From: an uncultured Candidatus Saccharibacteria bacterium
GTDB lineage: Bacteria > Patescibacteriota > Saccharimonadia > Saccharimonadales > Saccharimonadaceae
NCBI GenBank assembly: GCA_949101405.1
Contig: CARYFM010000003.1
Location: 1 to 64,000, forward strand
Reading direction: 5' to 3'
Length of the DNA stretch: 64,000 nucleotides
In this document: positions 24,962 to 33,549 of the stretch, one piece after another
Layout: every line of letters starts with the position of its first letter
Position numbering within the stretch: the stretch's first letter is position 1
The notes under the pieces: generated by a model
The model's input: the letters and a program-made list of their open reading frames with translations, nothing else
The model's database searches: none
Told to the model about the DNA's origin: nothing
Position numbers and translations under genes: made by a program

Positions 24962-25984
24962 ATGAATAATATCTGGGATAATTTGCCACATGGATTTACG
25001 GTGCTTGCGCCGATGGAAGGCGTGACAGACGTAATTTTTCGGCAGGTGGTGGCAAAAGCGGGGCGACCAGATTTGTTTTTTACGGAATTTACTAATGTTT
25101 CATCTTTTGCTTCAGAAAAGGGACGAGCGAATGCTTTAGAGCGTCTGGAAGTAGTGTCGACGGATGCACCCATTATCGCGCAGATTTGGGGGAAAAATCC
25201 AGAGCATTTTGCGGAGCTGGCGGGGGCGCTTGAGAATCTGGGTTTTGCAGGGCTGGATATTAATATGGGGTGTCCAGATCGGCATGTAAATGCAGCAGGG
25301 GGTGGAGCAGCGATGATTCGTACATCAGATTTGGCGATAGAATGTCTTAATAAGGCGCGCGCAGCGACAAATTTGCCGGTATCAGTAAAGACAAGACTAG
25401 GCTATACTTATGTTGATGAATATCGGGAGTGGTTGCCGACTTTATTTAAAGAACGGCTGGCAGCAGTGACAGTGCATCTCAGGACGCGCAAGGAGATGTC
25501 AAAGGTGCCAGCTCATTTTGAGTTGATCCCGGAGATTTGTGGGCTTCGCAAGGCGTTTTCTCCTGAAACGAAGCTGATAATTAATGGCGATATTAAAGAT
25601 TTAGCAATGATACAAGAATTGGCTGAGAAATACCCACAGGTCGATGGCTGGATGATTGGTAGAGGTGTATTCGAAAATCCATATTGTTTTACTAATTATC
25701 AGCCAACGCAGACAGATTTGCTGGGACTTTTGAATTATCATTTGGATTTGTTTGATGCTAAAGATGCAGAACTAAAGAGCCAGCGTGCGCAGGCACTGAG
25801 CAAGGGTGGGGATGTGGAGGTGCGAGGGTTGGCGTTTGAGCCTTTGAAGCGATTTTTTAAGATTTATATTCATAGTTTTGCAGGTGCAGGTGAGCTAAGG
25901 GCGAAACTGATGGAAACGAAAAATACACGAGAAGTAAGGCGGATTTTGGCGGAATGGGTTTTGGGAAATAGCGCTGGGGATTGA
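24962..25984 (+). CDS. dus: tRNA-dihydrouridine synthase
   Basis: FMN enzyme that reduces uridine in the tRNA D-loop. The 340-residue chain has the TIM-barrel signatures LAPMEGVTDVIFRQ at the start, INMGCPDRHVN with catalytic Cys at 104, VSVKTRLGY near 142, the His-containing VHLRTRKEM near 170 and MIGRGVFENP near 237. DusB/DusC subgroup cannot be fixed by eye. TGTTATAAT precedes ATG 24962 by 10 bases and there is no ribosome site. Confidence 0.92.
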   Translation: MNNIWDNLPHGFTVLAPMEGVTDVIFRQVVAKAGRPDLFFTEFTNVSSFASEKGRANALERLEVVSTDAPIIAQIWGKNPEHFAELAGALENLGFAGLDINMGCPDRHVNAAGGGAAMIRTSDLAIECLNKARAATNLPVSVKTRLGYTYVDEYREWLPTLFKERLAAVTVHLRTRKEMSKVPAHFELIPEICGLRKAFSPETKLIINGDIKDLAMIQELAEKYPQVDGWMIGRGVFENPYCFTNYQPTQTDLLGLLNYHLDLFDAKDAELKSQRAQALSKGGDVEVRGLAFEPLKRFFKIYIHSFAGAGELRAKLMETKNTREVRRILAEWVLGNSAGD

Positions 25985-26065
25985 TTTATTGGTTTTTGAT
26001 GGGGCTTTATCTTCCCGCGACCGTGCGTCTATGTTCGCACTAGATATTGGCTCTTATACATCCTC

Positions 26066-26299
26066 TCACCACATCCCTAATACAGTACTCAGGCAGCGGA
26101 GGGGGAAACCGAAGGCACGATGATCTGGACCACCTGAAGGATTAACGCCAGTACCATGGAAGTACAAACGATAACCGCTAGGAACAACTGTGCCGTTAGC
26201 AAGCACAGAGGTAGCATATGATGACCATGCATATCCAACAAGACCAACTGTTCTGAATGTACTGTCAATATGAGTCAAGGCAATATGACCGCTGCGCAC
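26066..26299 (-). pseudogene. FISUMP C-terminal cassette (copy 2), no upstream gene part
   Basis: From GTG 26299 the minus strand reads VRSGHIAL, STFR, AWSSYATS, a VPSGYRLYFH strand, NPSGGPDHR, and ends PLRCLSTVLGM plus one extra Trp because the stop has shifted. It lacks the N-terminal secretion and anchor parts that a FISUMP protein needs, and has no ribosome site or promoter near the GTG. The first 16 and last about 30 bases match copies 1 and 3, the centre does not. I read it as a silent cassette or remnant; a very short expressed gene is unlikely. Confidence 0.6.
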
Positions 26300-26309
26300 G
26301 AAAAGTACT

Positions 26310-26393
26310 AAACCTATACCACTAGTACAGGTTTGAGAAATCTCTACCCCTGTTAGTCTTTAGCAAAACCTATACCACTGGTATAGGTTTTGC
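26310..26393. repeat. Two near-identical palindromes between head-to-head cassettes
   Basis: A 25-base sequence, AAACCTATACCACTNGTANAGGTTT, occurs at 26310-26334 and 26366-26390 with two mismatches. The second copy extends to a perfect palindrome with 15-base arms (26363-26393). They lie just outside the 5' edge of copy 2 and upstream of copy 3. Confidence 0.75.
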
Positions 26394-26439
26394 CCTGAAC
26401 ATATCTTATACTAAATATTAGTAATATTCTACCCACTTC

Positions 26440-26670
26440 GTGCGCAGCGGGTACTTTAACCTAACTGTTTCTACCGGTACTTTCCGGTACGCTGGCATCT
26501 ATGCCGACTATTGGTCGTCACGAGCATCTTCTACGCGTGTCGATAGTGCAGCCATTCCTAGTGCTTATGACCTCGGCTTTAATGCAACTGACGTATACCC
26601 GTCAGGCGGTCCAGACGAGCGTTACCTTGGTCGCCCCCTCCGCTGCCTGAGTACTGTATTAGGGATGTGA
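26440..26670 (+). pseudogene. FISUMP C-terminal cassette (copy 3), no upstream gene part
   Basis: From GTG 26440: VRSGYFNL, TGTFRYAGIY, DYWSSRASS, a YDLGFNATDVY strand, PSGGPDER and PLRCLSTVLGM. The frame closes with TAA only a few codons upstream, so no N-terminal part is attached. The left edge starting TTCTACCCACTTCGTGCGC and the right edge through TGAGGA match copy 1; between them about a third of the residues differ and copy 3 is two codons longer. Probably a silent cassette; see the findings. Confidence 0.6.
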
Positions 26671-26710
26671 GGAGAGGTATGACGTATGGCGATAGTACAT
26701 CAAACAGATA

Positions 26711-28174
26711 TTAGGAATGTTGAGTCTCGTTATCCGTTTTGGGTTGATAGGTTTCTGGATCGAAGCCGCGACGTTTGCTTTGCGGTTGGTCGTTGCGATA
26801 GCTAAACATAATTGGTGTACCAACAAAGGGGTATTTTTCGCGGATTTTACGCTCCAAGAAGCGTTTATAAGACCAGTGGAGCAATCCTAGATCACGTCCA
26901 TGCACCACAAACCATGGTGGGCAAGTATCAGTTTGGACGATATATTTGAGTTTAGGGCGGGTATTTTTGAGACCAGCAGGCGGGTGTTCAATGACGGCTT
27001 CGCTGAGAATTTTGTTGAGGTCAGAAGTTTTGATTTCTTGGTGGCGAGTAACGTCAATTTCGGTGGCGAGTTCAAAAAGTTTGGTGACATTTTGTCCAGT
27101 TTCAGAACTGGTAATGAGGACTGGTGCATAAGGTATAAAATTGAAGTCGTATTCGAGCTTATCTAGAATCTCATCGGTGTCATTTACTAGATCGGCTTTG
27201 GTGAGAATGATGATAATTCCCTTGCCGGCATCAATGATTTGCCCAGCGAGGGTTTGGTCGAGTTTGGAATGTGGCTCAGTGGCGTCAATTAGCAGGGCGC
27301 AAATATCAGCTTCTTCAATGGCAGCAAGAGTACGCAAAGCGGAGAACTTTTCGATTCCTACTTCGCGCTTACCGGGTTTACGTAAGCCAGCAGTGTCAAG
27401 AATTTCGAGGGTACGACCATGATAGCGAACCTCTACACGATTAACATCACGTGTCGTACCTTGGCGAGAACTGACAAGGGCTTGTTGTTTGTGGCCGAGA
27501 CTATTAAATAGACTAGATTTGCCAACGTTGGGACGACCAATGAGGGCAATTTTTAGGCTTTGTTGGCTGCGAGGTTCGCCATTTTCAAGAGATGGTGAGC
27601 CTCTCAAAATCGAGCCATGTGGGTCGTGATTTTGACTCGGTTCAGTCGCAAGATTCTCTCGAGAAATTGGCGAACCCTTCAACGCGCCAACAAGATTAAG
27701 AATTGCGCTTTTGAGGTTTTTGATGCCAAATCCAGTAGTGGCAGAAACACGGAAAGTTTGTTCTGGTTTGACGCCAAGACGTAAAAATTCCTCGTCGGGT
27801 AGGCTTTCGCCGAGATCAGATTTGTTTAATATTAGTAATACGGGCTTACGTGATTTGAGGGCGTTTTTGGCAATTTGTTTATCTTTGTCGTCGGGATATT
27901 TAGAACTATCAAGTGTAAGTAAAATTACCTCAGCGCTGTCAATTGCATCGGCAATCTGATCCTGAATTCCGGCTTCGAATTCATCATTTGGGTCTTTGAG
28001 TCCAGCGGTGTCAATCATCAAAAACCGATTATCAATACGTGTCATGACATTATCGCGTGTGGTACCTTCTTCGCGAGCAACGATAGCGATATTTTTATGC
28101 GCAAAACGATTGAGTAAACTGGATTTACCAGCGTTAGTCTGACCGATGAGTGCAACAATTGGGAGTTTCTTCAT
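26711..28174 (-). CDS. der: Ribosome-assembly GTPase Der (EngA)
   Basis: Tandem-GTPase needed for 50S maturation. The first G domain has GQTNAGKSS at 11-19, DTAGL and NKSD; the second has GRPNVGKSSLFNS near 213, DTAGLRKPGKR and TKAD (usual NKxD); a KH-like domain follows with WSYKRFLERKIREKYPF near the end. The linker between the G domains (about 167-207) is unusual: its DNA is a 107-base element with inverted ends (see repeat entry). A TGATATAAT box lies about 20 bases before the ATG with GGAAA between. Confidence 0.95.
   Translation of the reverse strand: MKKLPIVALIGQTNAGKSSLLNRFAHKNIAIVAREEGTTRDNVMTRIDNRFLMIDTAGLKDPNDEFEAGIQDQIADAIDSAEVILLTLDSSKYPDDKDKQIAKNALKSRKPVLLILNKSDLGESLPDEEFLRLGVKPEQTFRVSATTGFGIKNLKSAILNLVGALKGSPISRENLATEPSQNHDPHGSILRGSPSLENGEPRSQQSLKIALIGRPNVGKSSLFNSLGHKQQALVSSRQGTTRDVNRVEVRYHGRTLEILDTAGLRKPGKREVGIEKFSALRTLAAIEEADICALLIDATEPHSKLDQTLAGQIIDAGKGIIIILTKADLVNDTDEILDKLEYDFNFIPYAPVLITSSETGQNVTKLFELATEIDVTRHQEIKTSDLNKILSEAVIEHPPAGLKNTRPKLKYIVQTDTCPPWFVVHGRDLGLLHWSYKRFLERKIREKYPFVGTPIMFSYRNDQPQSKRRGFDPETYQPKTDNETQHS
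27572..27678. repeat. Palindromic element inside the der linker
   Basis: Ends are imperfect inverted repeats of about 20 bases (GGTTCGCCATTTTCAAGAGA against GGTTCGCCAATTTCTCGAGA read inward, about 16 of 20 matching), with a nested GAGGTTCGCCA/TGGTGAGCCTC pair. The reading frame of der runs through it. Confidence 0.5.
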
Positions 28175-28300
28175 AAAATATTTCCTATAACTCCATTATA
28201 TCACAGATTAGTCAAAAAGTCAATAGATTTTTGGTGATTTCTGACATTCTTGTCAGAAAAGAGTTTGGGTAATTTGATGATTTTATGGTATAATTACAGT

Positions 28301-30571
28301 ATGACAGGTCAGAAACGTGAAAAACGTAGAATAGTGATTGATTTTAATCGGTTTTTTAGTAATAACTGGCATTACTTGGTGGTATTAATTTTTGGTGTGA
28401 TTTTGAGCGTAGGGGTGTGGGCTAGACCTTTGCAGGTGATGACGGGTGATGACTATGCGTTTCATGTGACAAGGTTGCAGAGCGCGTCGAAAGGTTGGGC
28501 GAATGGGCAGATTGTACCACAGGTTGACCCTGATACTTTGGATGGTTTTGGTTACGGATATAATTTGTTTTATGGTCCGCTTTTGACATATCTTGCGGCG
28601 GGCTTGCAGGCGCTAGTTAATTTTTGGCCGATTGCAATTAATTTGGTGCTAGTGGTTTGTTTGATTGGCGCGGGGATGACAATGTGTTATGCCGTGTCGA
28701 AGATTAGTAAGAATAAGGTACTGGCTTTGTTGGTGGCAGTGTTTTATATGGCGGCGCCATATGCGCTGAATAATTTGTATGCACGGATGGCGTTGGGTGA
28801 GGTGGCAGCAGCTGTGGCGGCACCGATTTTGCTGTTGGGCTTGTATCAGTTGACGGTGGGAGAGAAGCACGCGGCGCGCAGTATTGCGATCTCTGCAGCG
28901 ATGTTGCTTTTGTCGCATAGTTTGTCGGCAATGTTGTTTGCTCTGATGGCGGCGGTTTATGTACTGCTGAATTTGCGTAAGATTGTGAACTGGGAAAATA
29001 TTTGGCGGATGGTACTGGGAGCAATGGTGGCTTTGGGGTTGACGGCATTCTTTACTTTGCCACTTTTGGAGGCAAAGCTAACGGATAACTATGGCGTGTT
29101 TGACGCAGGGTATTCGGATGTGTATTTTGGGGCAAATCCGCGGAGCATGAATGACCATCGAGCGTGGCCACAACAGCTGATGATCATGGATTATACTGGC
29201 AAGGTTAATGCTGATGGTCTGGGGGGCGAGTTTGGCATTACGCTAGGGATGGTGGCGATTGCAGGGCTGCTGGGTTTCTGGTTTGTGCGCAAGAGGATAG
29301 AAAACGAGGACCAACGACGGTTTGCAACCTCGCTATATATTATAGCGGTGCTAGCAATTGTGCTAGCGTTACCAGTGATTAATTGGCATCATATGCCAGG
29401 AATTTTGTGGCAGATGCAGTTTCCGTGGCGGACGCTTGGTGTGGCGACGATTTGTTTGGCAGTAGTGTCGGGCTATACGATTTATGGGTTGTTACGTGGG
29501 CTGAGTGATGACAAGCAGAGGGTAGCGGCGGTTTTGACTGGCGTGTTGGCAATTTATTTAGTGATGCCGTTGATTTTGCCACGTGAGGACCGGCGAGTAG
29601 AGCTTGACTCGGTGCAAGATGATCCGGTGACGATTGGATGGGAGGCAGAATATGCGCCGATGCAGCTTTTGTGCTCACCGGATGTAGAAGAAGATGTGGC
29701 GGAGGGATATGCCTGTAGTTTGGGGCGGATTAGAGAGATTTTGGCGGAACGTGGTGATGATGTGCGGGTGGTATCTGGTGGAGTGATATTGCAGCAAGCA
29801 AGCCGTGATGGTTTGAAAATGAATTTGATAGTGAATAACCCATCAAATGAAGATGCGGTAGTGGAATTGCCAATGATTTATTATCCTGGCTATCAGGCGA
29901 CAATGGACGATATGAACCTACAAGTCGGAGCTTCGTATGAATATGGTTTGGTAGCGGTTACGATTCCAGCTGGGTCTAAAGGTGAAGTGAAGGCGGCTTA
30001 TGGCTTAAGCTTGGCCACACAACTTGGAGGAATAATTTCTGTGACGACGGCAGGATTGGGGGCGATTTGGGTGATAGTTTCAGGAATTCGTGATTATAGT
30101 CGGCGTAAAAAGCGAGCGGAAATGTCGAGTTTGATGGATTCAGTACGAGAAGTAGTTGAAGATGATATGCTGGAGATGGAGTTTAATCGTGAGGCCGAAA
30201 AGGAGGAGATTTTGGCGAGTTTGGGAGAGCCAGTGCCCCCAGAGGTGTCTAGCGTGGCGCCATCGAATTTGCCCGTATCACCACTAATGACAAGTGATGA
30301 GATTACGGACACTAGTAAAGAACCGAAGACGGCAAAACGAACTCGAACTAAGAAAACAACGACAAAAACAGCTAATACACGTGGTCGTAAGAAAGCGCAA
30401 GCGACTGCACAGGTAGATGAAGATAAAAAGCCTACGAAAGCAAAGACAACGCGGGCGACTGCAGCGAAGAAAACTACTAAGGTATCTAAGAAAGTTGCGA
30501 CTAGTGAGACGCCGCGGCGTAGCACAACAACACGAGTGCGGACAGTTAAAAGTGGTGAGGTGGAGGAATAA
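28301..30571 (+). CDS. Large polytopic membrane protein (PTPS-related / GT-C-like) with histone-like tail
   Basis: A 756-residue protein with about twelve membrane segments over residues 20-600. GDDYAFHVTRLQ near residue 53 is an acidic first loop like that of GT-C glycosyltransferases and the '6-pyruvoyl-tetrahydropterin synthase-related' membrane family, which use polyprenyl-phosphate sugars. The last about 85 residues are Lys, Thr, Ala and Arg rich and must be cytoplasmic or cell-wall facing. Its stop codon overlaps the start of a GtrB-like gene, so the pair probably works on a lipid-linked sugar. TGGTATAAT 6 bases before ATG 28301 sets the start; the frame also runs further upstream. Confidence 0.72.
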   Translation: MTGQKREKRRIVIDFNRFFSNNWHYLVVLIFGVILSVGVWARPLQVMTGDDYAFHVTRLQSASKGWANGQIVPQVDPDTLDGFGYGYNLFYGPLLTYLAAGLQALVNFWPIAINLVLVVCLIGAGMTMCYAVSKISKNKVLALLVAVFYMAAPYALNNLYARMALGEVAAAVAAPILLLGLYQLTVGEKHAARSIAISAAMLLLSHSLSAMLFALMAAVYVLLNLRKIVNWENIWRMVLGAMVALGLTAFFTLPLLEAKLTDNYGVFDAGYSDVYFGANPRSMNDHRAWPQQLMIMDYTGKVNADGLGGEFGITLGMVAIAGLLGFWFVRKRIENEDQRRFATSLYIIAVLAIVLALPVINWHHMPGILWQMQFPWRTLGVATICLAVVSGYTIYGLLRGLSDDKQRVAAVLTGVLAIYLVMPLILPREDRRVELDSVQDDPVTIGWEAEYAPMQLLCSPDVEEDVAEGYACSLGRIREILAERGDDVRVVSGGVILQQASRDGLKMNLIVNNPSNEDAVVELPMIYYPGYQATMDDMNLQVGASYEYGLVAVTIPAGSKGEVKAAYGLSLATQLGGIISVTTAGLGAIWVIVSGIRDYSRRKKRAEMSSLMDSVREVVEDDMLEMEFNREAEKEEILASLGEPVPPEVSSVAPSNLPVSPLMTSDEITDTSKEPKTAKRTRTKKTTTKTANTRGRKKAQATAQVDEDKKPTKAKTTRATAAKKTTKVSKKVATSETPRRSTTTRVRTVKSGEVEE

Positions 30572-31509
30572 TGAAGAAACTTTTGTCGATTGTAGTTCCC
30601 TGTTTTAACGAAGAGCCAGCTCTTAAATCGTTTTATGAGGTGGTGGATAAAGTGAGTCGAGAAATGTTAGAGCTGGATTTTGAATTTGTGTTCGTAGATG
30701 ATGGAAGCAGAGATGGAACTTTGAAAGAAATTGAAAAGTTGCGCGAAGGAGATAAGCGAGTGAAATTTGTCAGTTTTTCGCGTAATTTTGGTAAGGAGGC
30801 AGCACTGCTTGCGGGATTGGATTATGCCAACGGTGACTATGTGGCAACGATGGATGCGGACTTGCAAGACCCGCCTGCATTATTGCCAGAGATGTACGAG
30901 GCTATTAAAGATGGTGAATATGACTGTGTGGCGACACGGCGAGTGACGCGTGAGGGTGAGCCGCCGATTCGGAGCTTTTTTGCGCGAATATTTTATCGTT
31001 TGATTAATAAAATGTCGAAGATTGAGATGGTGGACGGAGCGCGCGACTATCGTTTGATGACACGACAAATGGTGGACGCAATTATTTCGATGCGTGAGTA
31101 TAATCGTTATTCCAAAGGCTTGTTTAGTTTTGTGGGATTTAAGACTAAGTGGATTGAGTTCCAGAATGTACAACGAGTGGCAGGAGAGACGCATTGGTCG
31201 TTTTGGAAGCTGTTTGTATATGCAATTGATGGGATTTGTGCGTTTTCGACGGTGCCGTTGGTGATAGCGGCGGTGTTGGGGCTGATATTTTGTATGTTGG
31301 CGTTTATTCTGATTGTGGTAATTATAGTAAAGACTTTGCTTTACGGTGACCCCGTAGGTGGGTGGCCGAGTACGATTTGTGTGATTTTGATGGTGGGAGG
31401 TATACAACTGTTGGCGCTAGGGATTATTGGTGAATATCTAGCAAAGACATATTTAGAGACTAAGCATCGTCCAATTTATATTATTAAGTCTACTGAAAAA
31501 GATAAGTAG
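30571..31509 (+). CDS. Polyprenyl-phosphate glycosyltransferase (GtrB/DPM1-like)
   Basis: A 312-residue GT2 enzyme that moves a sugar to a polyprenyl phosphate carrier. LSIVVPCFNEEPAL opens the catalytic domain, FVDDGSRDGT follows near residue 40, DADLQDPP near 95 is the metal site, and two C-terminal membrane segments (about 228-262 and 270-292) give the GtrB topology. It is translationally coupled to the large membrane protein upstream (TAATG) and to a VanZ-like gene downstream, a likely lipid-sugar donor and transferase unit for surface glycan. Confidence 0.9.
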   Translation: MKKLLSIVVPCFNEEPALKSFYEVVDKVSREMLELDFEFVFVDDGSRDGTLKEIEKLREGDKRVKFVSFSRNFGKEAALLAGLDYANGDYVATMDADLQDPPALLPEMYEAIKDGEYDCVATRRVTREGEPPIRSFFARIFYRLINKMSKIEMVDGARDYRLMTRQMVDAIISMREYNRYSKGLFSFVGFKTKWIEFQNVQRVAGETHWSFWKLFVYAIDGICAFSTVPLVIAAVLGLIFCMLAFILIVVIIVKTLLYGDPVGGWPSTICVILMVGGIQLLALGIIGEYLAKTYLETKHRPIYIIKSTEKDK

Positions 31510-31979
31510 TGGTTAAGGGTGTGGGTTGGAAGAAGCGTTTGATAGTTTTGGCGTCAGCGATATTGGTGGTGATGACACTAATAACGATTTGGCGGTTTTC
31601 AGCACAAAGTTCGGGCGATTCTAGTGCGTTAAGCGGAAAACTAGCTGAATTGGTAGCGAATTGGCCAGGTGTAAGTGAGATAGTTCCTGTGGAGACTTTG
31701 GAAGCTATTTTGCGGAAGTTGGCACATGGTTTGGTGTATTTAGTTTTGGGCGTAGGATTGACCGGGATAATGATTACGCAAAGGATAGGTTTGATTGTAA
31801 TGATGGTGCCGCTAATTGGAGCAATGCTGGCAGCATTGGATGAGCTACACCAGAGTTTTGTGCCGGGTAGAGGACCTAGTGTGTGGGACGTGGGAATTGA
31901 TACATTGGGTGTAGTTGTGGGAATGCTATTAGTTTTGTTTTTGTATTGGTGCTATCGTCGATTACAAAGAGAAAATTAG
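31509..31979 (+). CDS. VanZ-like family membrane protein
   Basis: A 156-residue protein with four membrane segments and VanZ-family marks: RKLAHGLVYLVLGVGL near residue 77, DELHQSFVPGRGPSVWDVGIDTLG near 117. VanZ-like proteins are linked to envelope resistance, but their reaction is unknown. GTG 31509 shares its G with the upstream stop codon, with only a weak purine-rich stretch before it, so it relies on translational coupling. Confidence 0.82.
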   Translation: MVKGVGWKKRLIVLASAILVVMTLITIWRFSAQSSGDSSALSGKLAELVANWPGVSEIVPVETLEAILRKLAHGLVYLVLGVGLTGIMITQRIGLIVMMVPLIGAMLAALDELHQSFVPGRGPSVWDVGIDTLGVVVGMLLVLFLYWCYRRLQREN

Positions 31980-32028
31980 CAGATGACTTTTAACTCTTTT
32001 TGAGATTATGTGTTATAATAACAGTATT

Positions 32029-32105
32029 GGTTCCGTCGTCTAGTGGTCTAGGACGTCTGGTTCTCATCCAGAAAATCGCGGGTTCGACTCCCGCCGGAAT
32101 CACCA
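32029..32105 (+). tRNA. tRNA-Glu (CTC)
   Basis: Acceptor GGTTCCG/CGGAATC, D-arm TCGTCTAGTGGTCTAGGAC, anticodon loop TTCTCAT between CTGG and CCAG, T-arm GCGGGTTCGACTCCCGC, discriminator A and encoded CCA. A TGTTATAAT box ends about 8 bases upstream. Glutamyl-tRNA synthetase is encoded 1.5 kb away. Confidence 0.95.
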
Positions 32106-32158
32106 GACTATTTTATCTTTGATTTGTCAATGGTAAGATGGTCTGGTTTTTTGAGACG
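32103..32158 (+). terminator. Terminator of tRNA-Glu
   Basis: CCAGAC / GTCTGG plus an inner ATCTT/AAGAT pairing, followed by TTTTTT. The 5' arm uses the CCA end of the tRNA. Confidence 0.6.
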
Positions 32159-32161
32159 GTA

Positions 32162-32190
32162 GCCCACAACTCTTTGTAAGAGCTGTGGGC
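32162..32190. terminator. Hairpin after the DUF3048 gene
   Basis: GCCCACAACTCTT / AAGAGCTGTGGGC, 12 of 13 pairs, 3-base loop, between converging transcripts; no clear T-run on either side. Confidence 0.45.
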
Positions 32191-32201
32191 GAAATTGTTA
32201 T

Positions 32202-33479
32202 CTAGTATTCAATGCGACCGGTTTGTGGGATAGCAGCAATCCAGACTTGTCCGGGAGTAAATTGAATGTTGTCGCCATTGGCATTTCGGAAGATAATTTG
32301 GCTGGTTTGAGAAGATTTAGTCCAGCTACCTTCAATAACTTGTCCATTCTGGAAGATAGTGGCAGGTCCGGTGCCGATGGTGGTGATTTTTTCGTGGTAG
32401 CCATCATAATCTGGGCGTTCTTGTACTACCATAGCTACGACTACACTGGGTGTGAGTTGCACTGGTTCACCACATTGGGTCTTGGTATTAGGTTCAGGCA
32501 AGTTGGCTGGACATTCGTAGGAAACATGGGGTTCACCACTAGCATAGGAGCGAAGATACTTGTTGGTTTCTGGGTCGTATTTGTAAACGGTATTAAAGGT
32601 GGGTGAAGCACCAAACTGGAGTCGAACTGTGTCGATGATATTGATACAGTCTTCGCCTTCGGCACAGGTATCGCGCTCAGTAATGATATTATCTACATCT
32701 TCTGGAGTGAGGCGAGGGAAGACTTTGGGGCTGGAGGTATTGTAACCTTTGGTCTCGTTAAACTGGGCGAGGTTGGCAGGAGAAGTAAAGAGATTATTCC
32801 ACATACGACCACTGTTGTTTTCGCGCCACATATAAGTGTTGCTTTCATCAAGATCGCGCTGTCCGCTACGGCGAAGATCGGCTAGGGCTTCGTCGGAGCC
32901 ACCGGCGTGTACGATGGTACAGTCGAAAGGTGTATCCCAGTCAAGATAGTAGGAACGAAGCGAACGAATAGGACCGATGGCACCAACGGTGGGATTTTGG
33001 AAGATAGCGGCAAAGCGCGTAATTCCCCGTTCAGCGATGGCCTCAAATACGACTGCAGCCTGGTTGAGCCCTGCTTGCGGGCGTCCGCCATCGTTACCAT
33101 TCGGAATTTGGACACAGAAAGTGGGTTTTTGATTGAGGCTAGCGTCGGAAATTTCTTCGCCGGTGAGTAGGCTATAGATAGGATCAGGAAAATCGGGGTA
33201 GTTGCCATTAGCAGCGTCTTCTGGACTGGGACGGAAAAAGGCAAAATAGACAAAAACGCCGACACCAGCAGCAATAAAGATAAATAGGAGCGCTAAAACC
33301 CAGAGGAGGACTTTTTGACCCGTGGTGCGCGGCTTGTGCTCTTTTTTGCTTTTGGGGCTGGTCTGAGTTTTGTCAGGTTCTGATATATCCGTTTTATGAT
33401 TAGTTTTAGTGTTAACGGATGTTTGGGCTGAGACTGGCTTGGTCTTTTTTATCTCTTCCTTGGGCGCTTTTGGGCTCAT
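32202..33479 (-). CDS. DUF3048 (YerB-like) membrane-anchored protein
   Basis: A 425-residue protein: a charged cytoplasmic N-terminus (1-55, Lys/Thr/Ser-rich), one membrane segment (about 57-79), and an outer domain matching DUF3048 with GRPQAGLNQAAVVFEAIAE near residue 133, GITRFAAIFQ, GPIRSLRSYY near 168 and HAGGSDEAL near 188. The function of YerB-like proteins is unknown; they are secreted or lipid-anchored in Firmicutes. Two extra Cys pairs (CAEGEDC, CGEPVQ) could form disulfides. GAGGAG precedes ATG 33479. Confidence 0.85.
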   Translation of the reverse strand: MSPKAPKEEIKKTKPVSAQTSVNTKTNHKTDISEPDKTQTSPKSKKEHKPRTTGQKVLLWVLALLFIFIAAGVGVFVYFAFFRPSPEDAANGNYPDFPDPIYSLLTGEEISDASLNQKPTFCVQIPNGNDGGRPQAGLNQAAVVFEAIAERGITRFAAIFQNPTVGAIGPIRSLRSYYLDWDTPFDCTIVHAGGSDEALADLRRSGQRDLDESNTYMWRENNSGRMWNNLFTSPANLAQFNETKGYNTSSPKVFPRLTPEDVDNIITERDTCAEGEDCINIIDTVRLQFGASPTFNTVYKYDPETNKYLRSYASGEPHVSYECPANLPEPNTKTQCGEPVQLTPSVVVAMVVQERPDYDGYHEKITTIGTGPATIFQNGQVIEGSWTKSSQTSQIIFRNANGDNIQFTPGQVWIAAIPQTGRIEY

Positions 33480-33549
33480 AAAAATAACTCCTCTTAATTA
33501 CTTCTATTTTAACATAAGTAGGATAAAAATTATACCTTGGCTTTATGAG

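Noticed and set aside
33..26670. FISUMP cassettes as targets of a diversity-generating retroelement
   Set aside because: No reverse transcriptase or template repeat in the window, and the copies differ in length and at third codon positions; kept only as an alternative.
30094..30525. Long antisense frame opposite the Lys-rich tail of the 28301 gene
   Set aside because: It is the mirror of AAA/ACT-rich codons and has no start signals.
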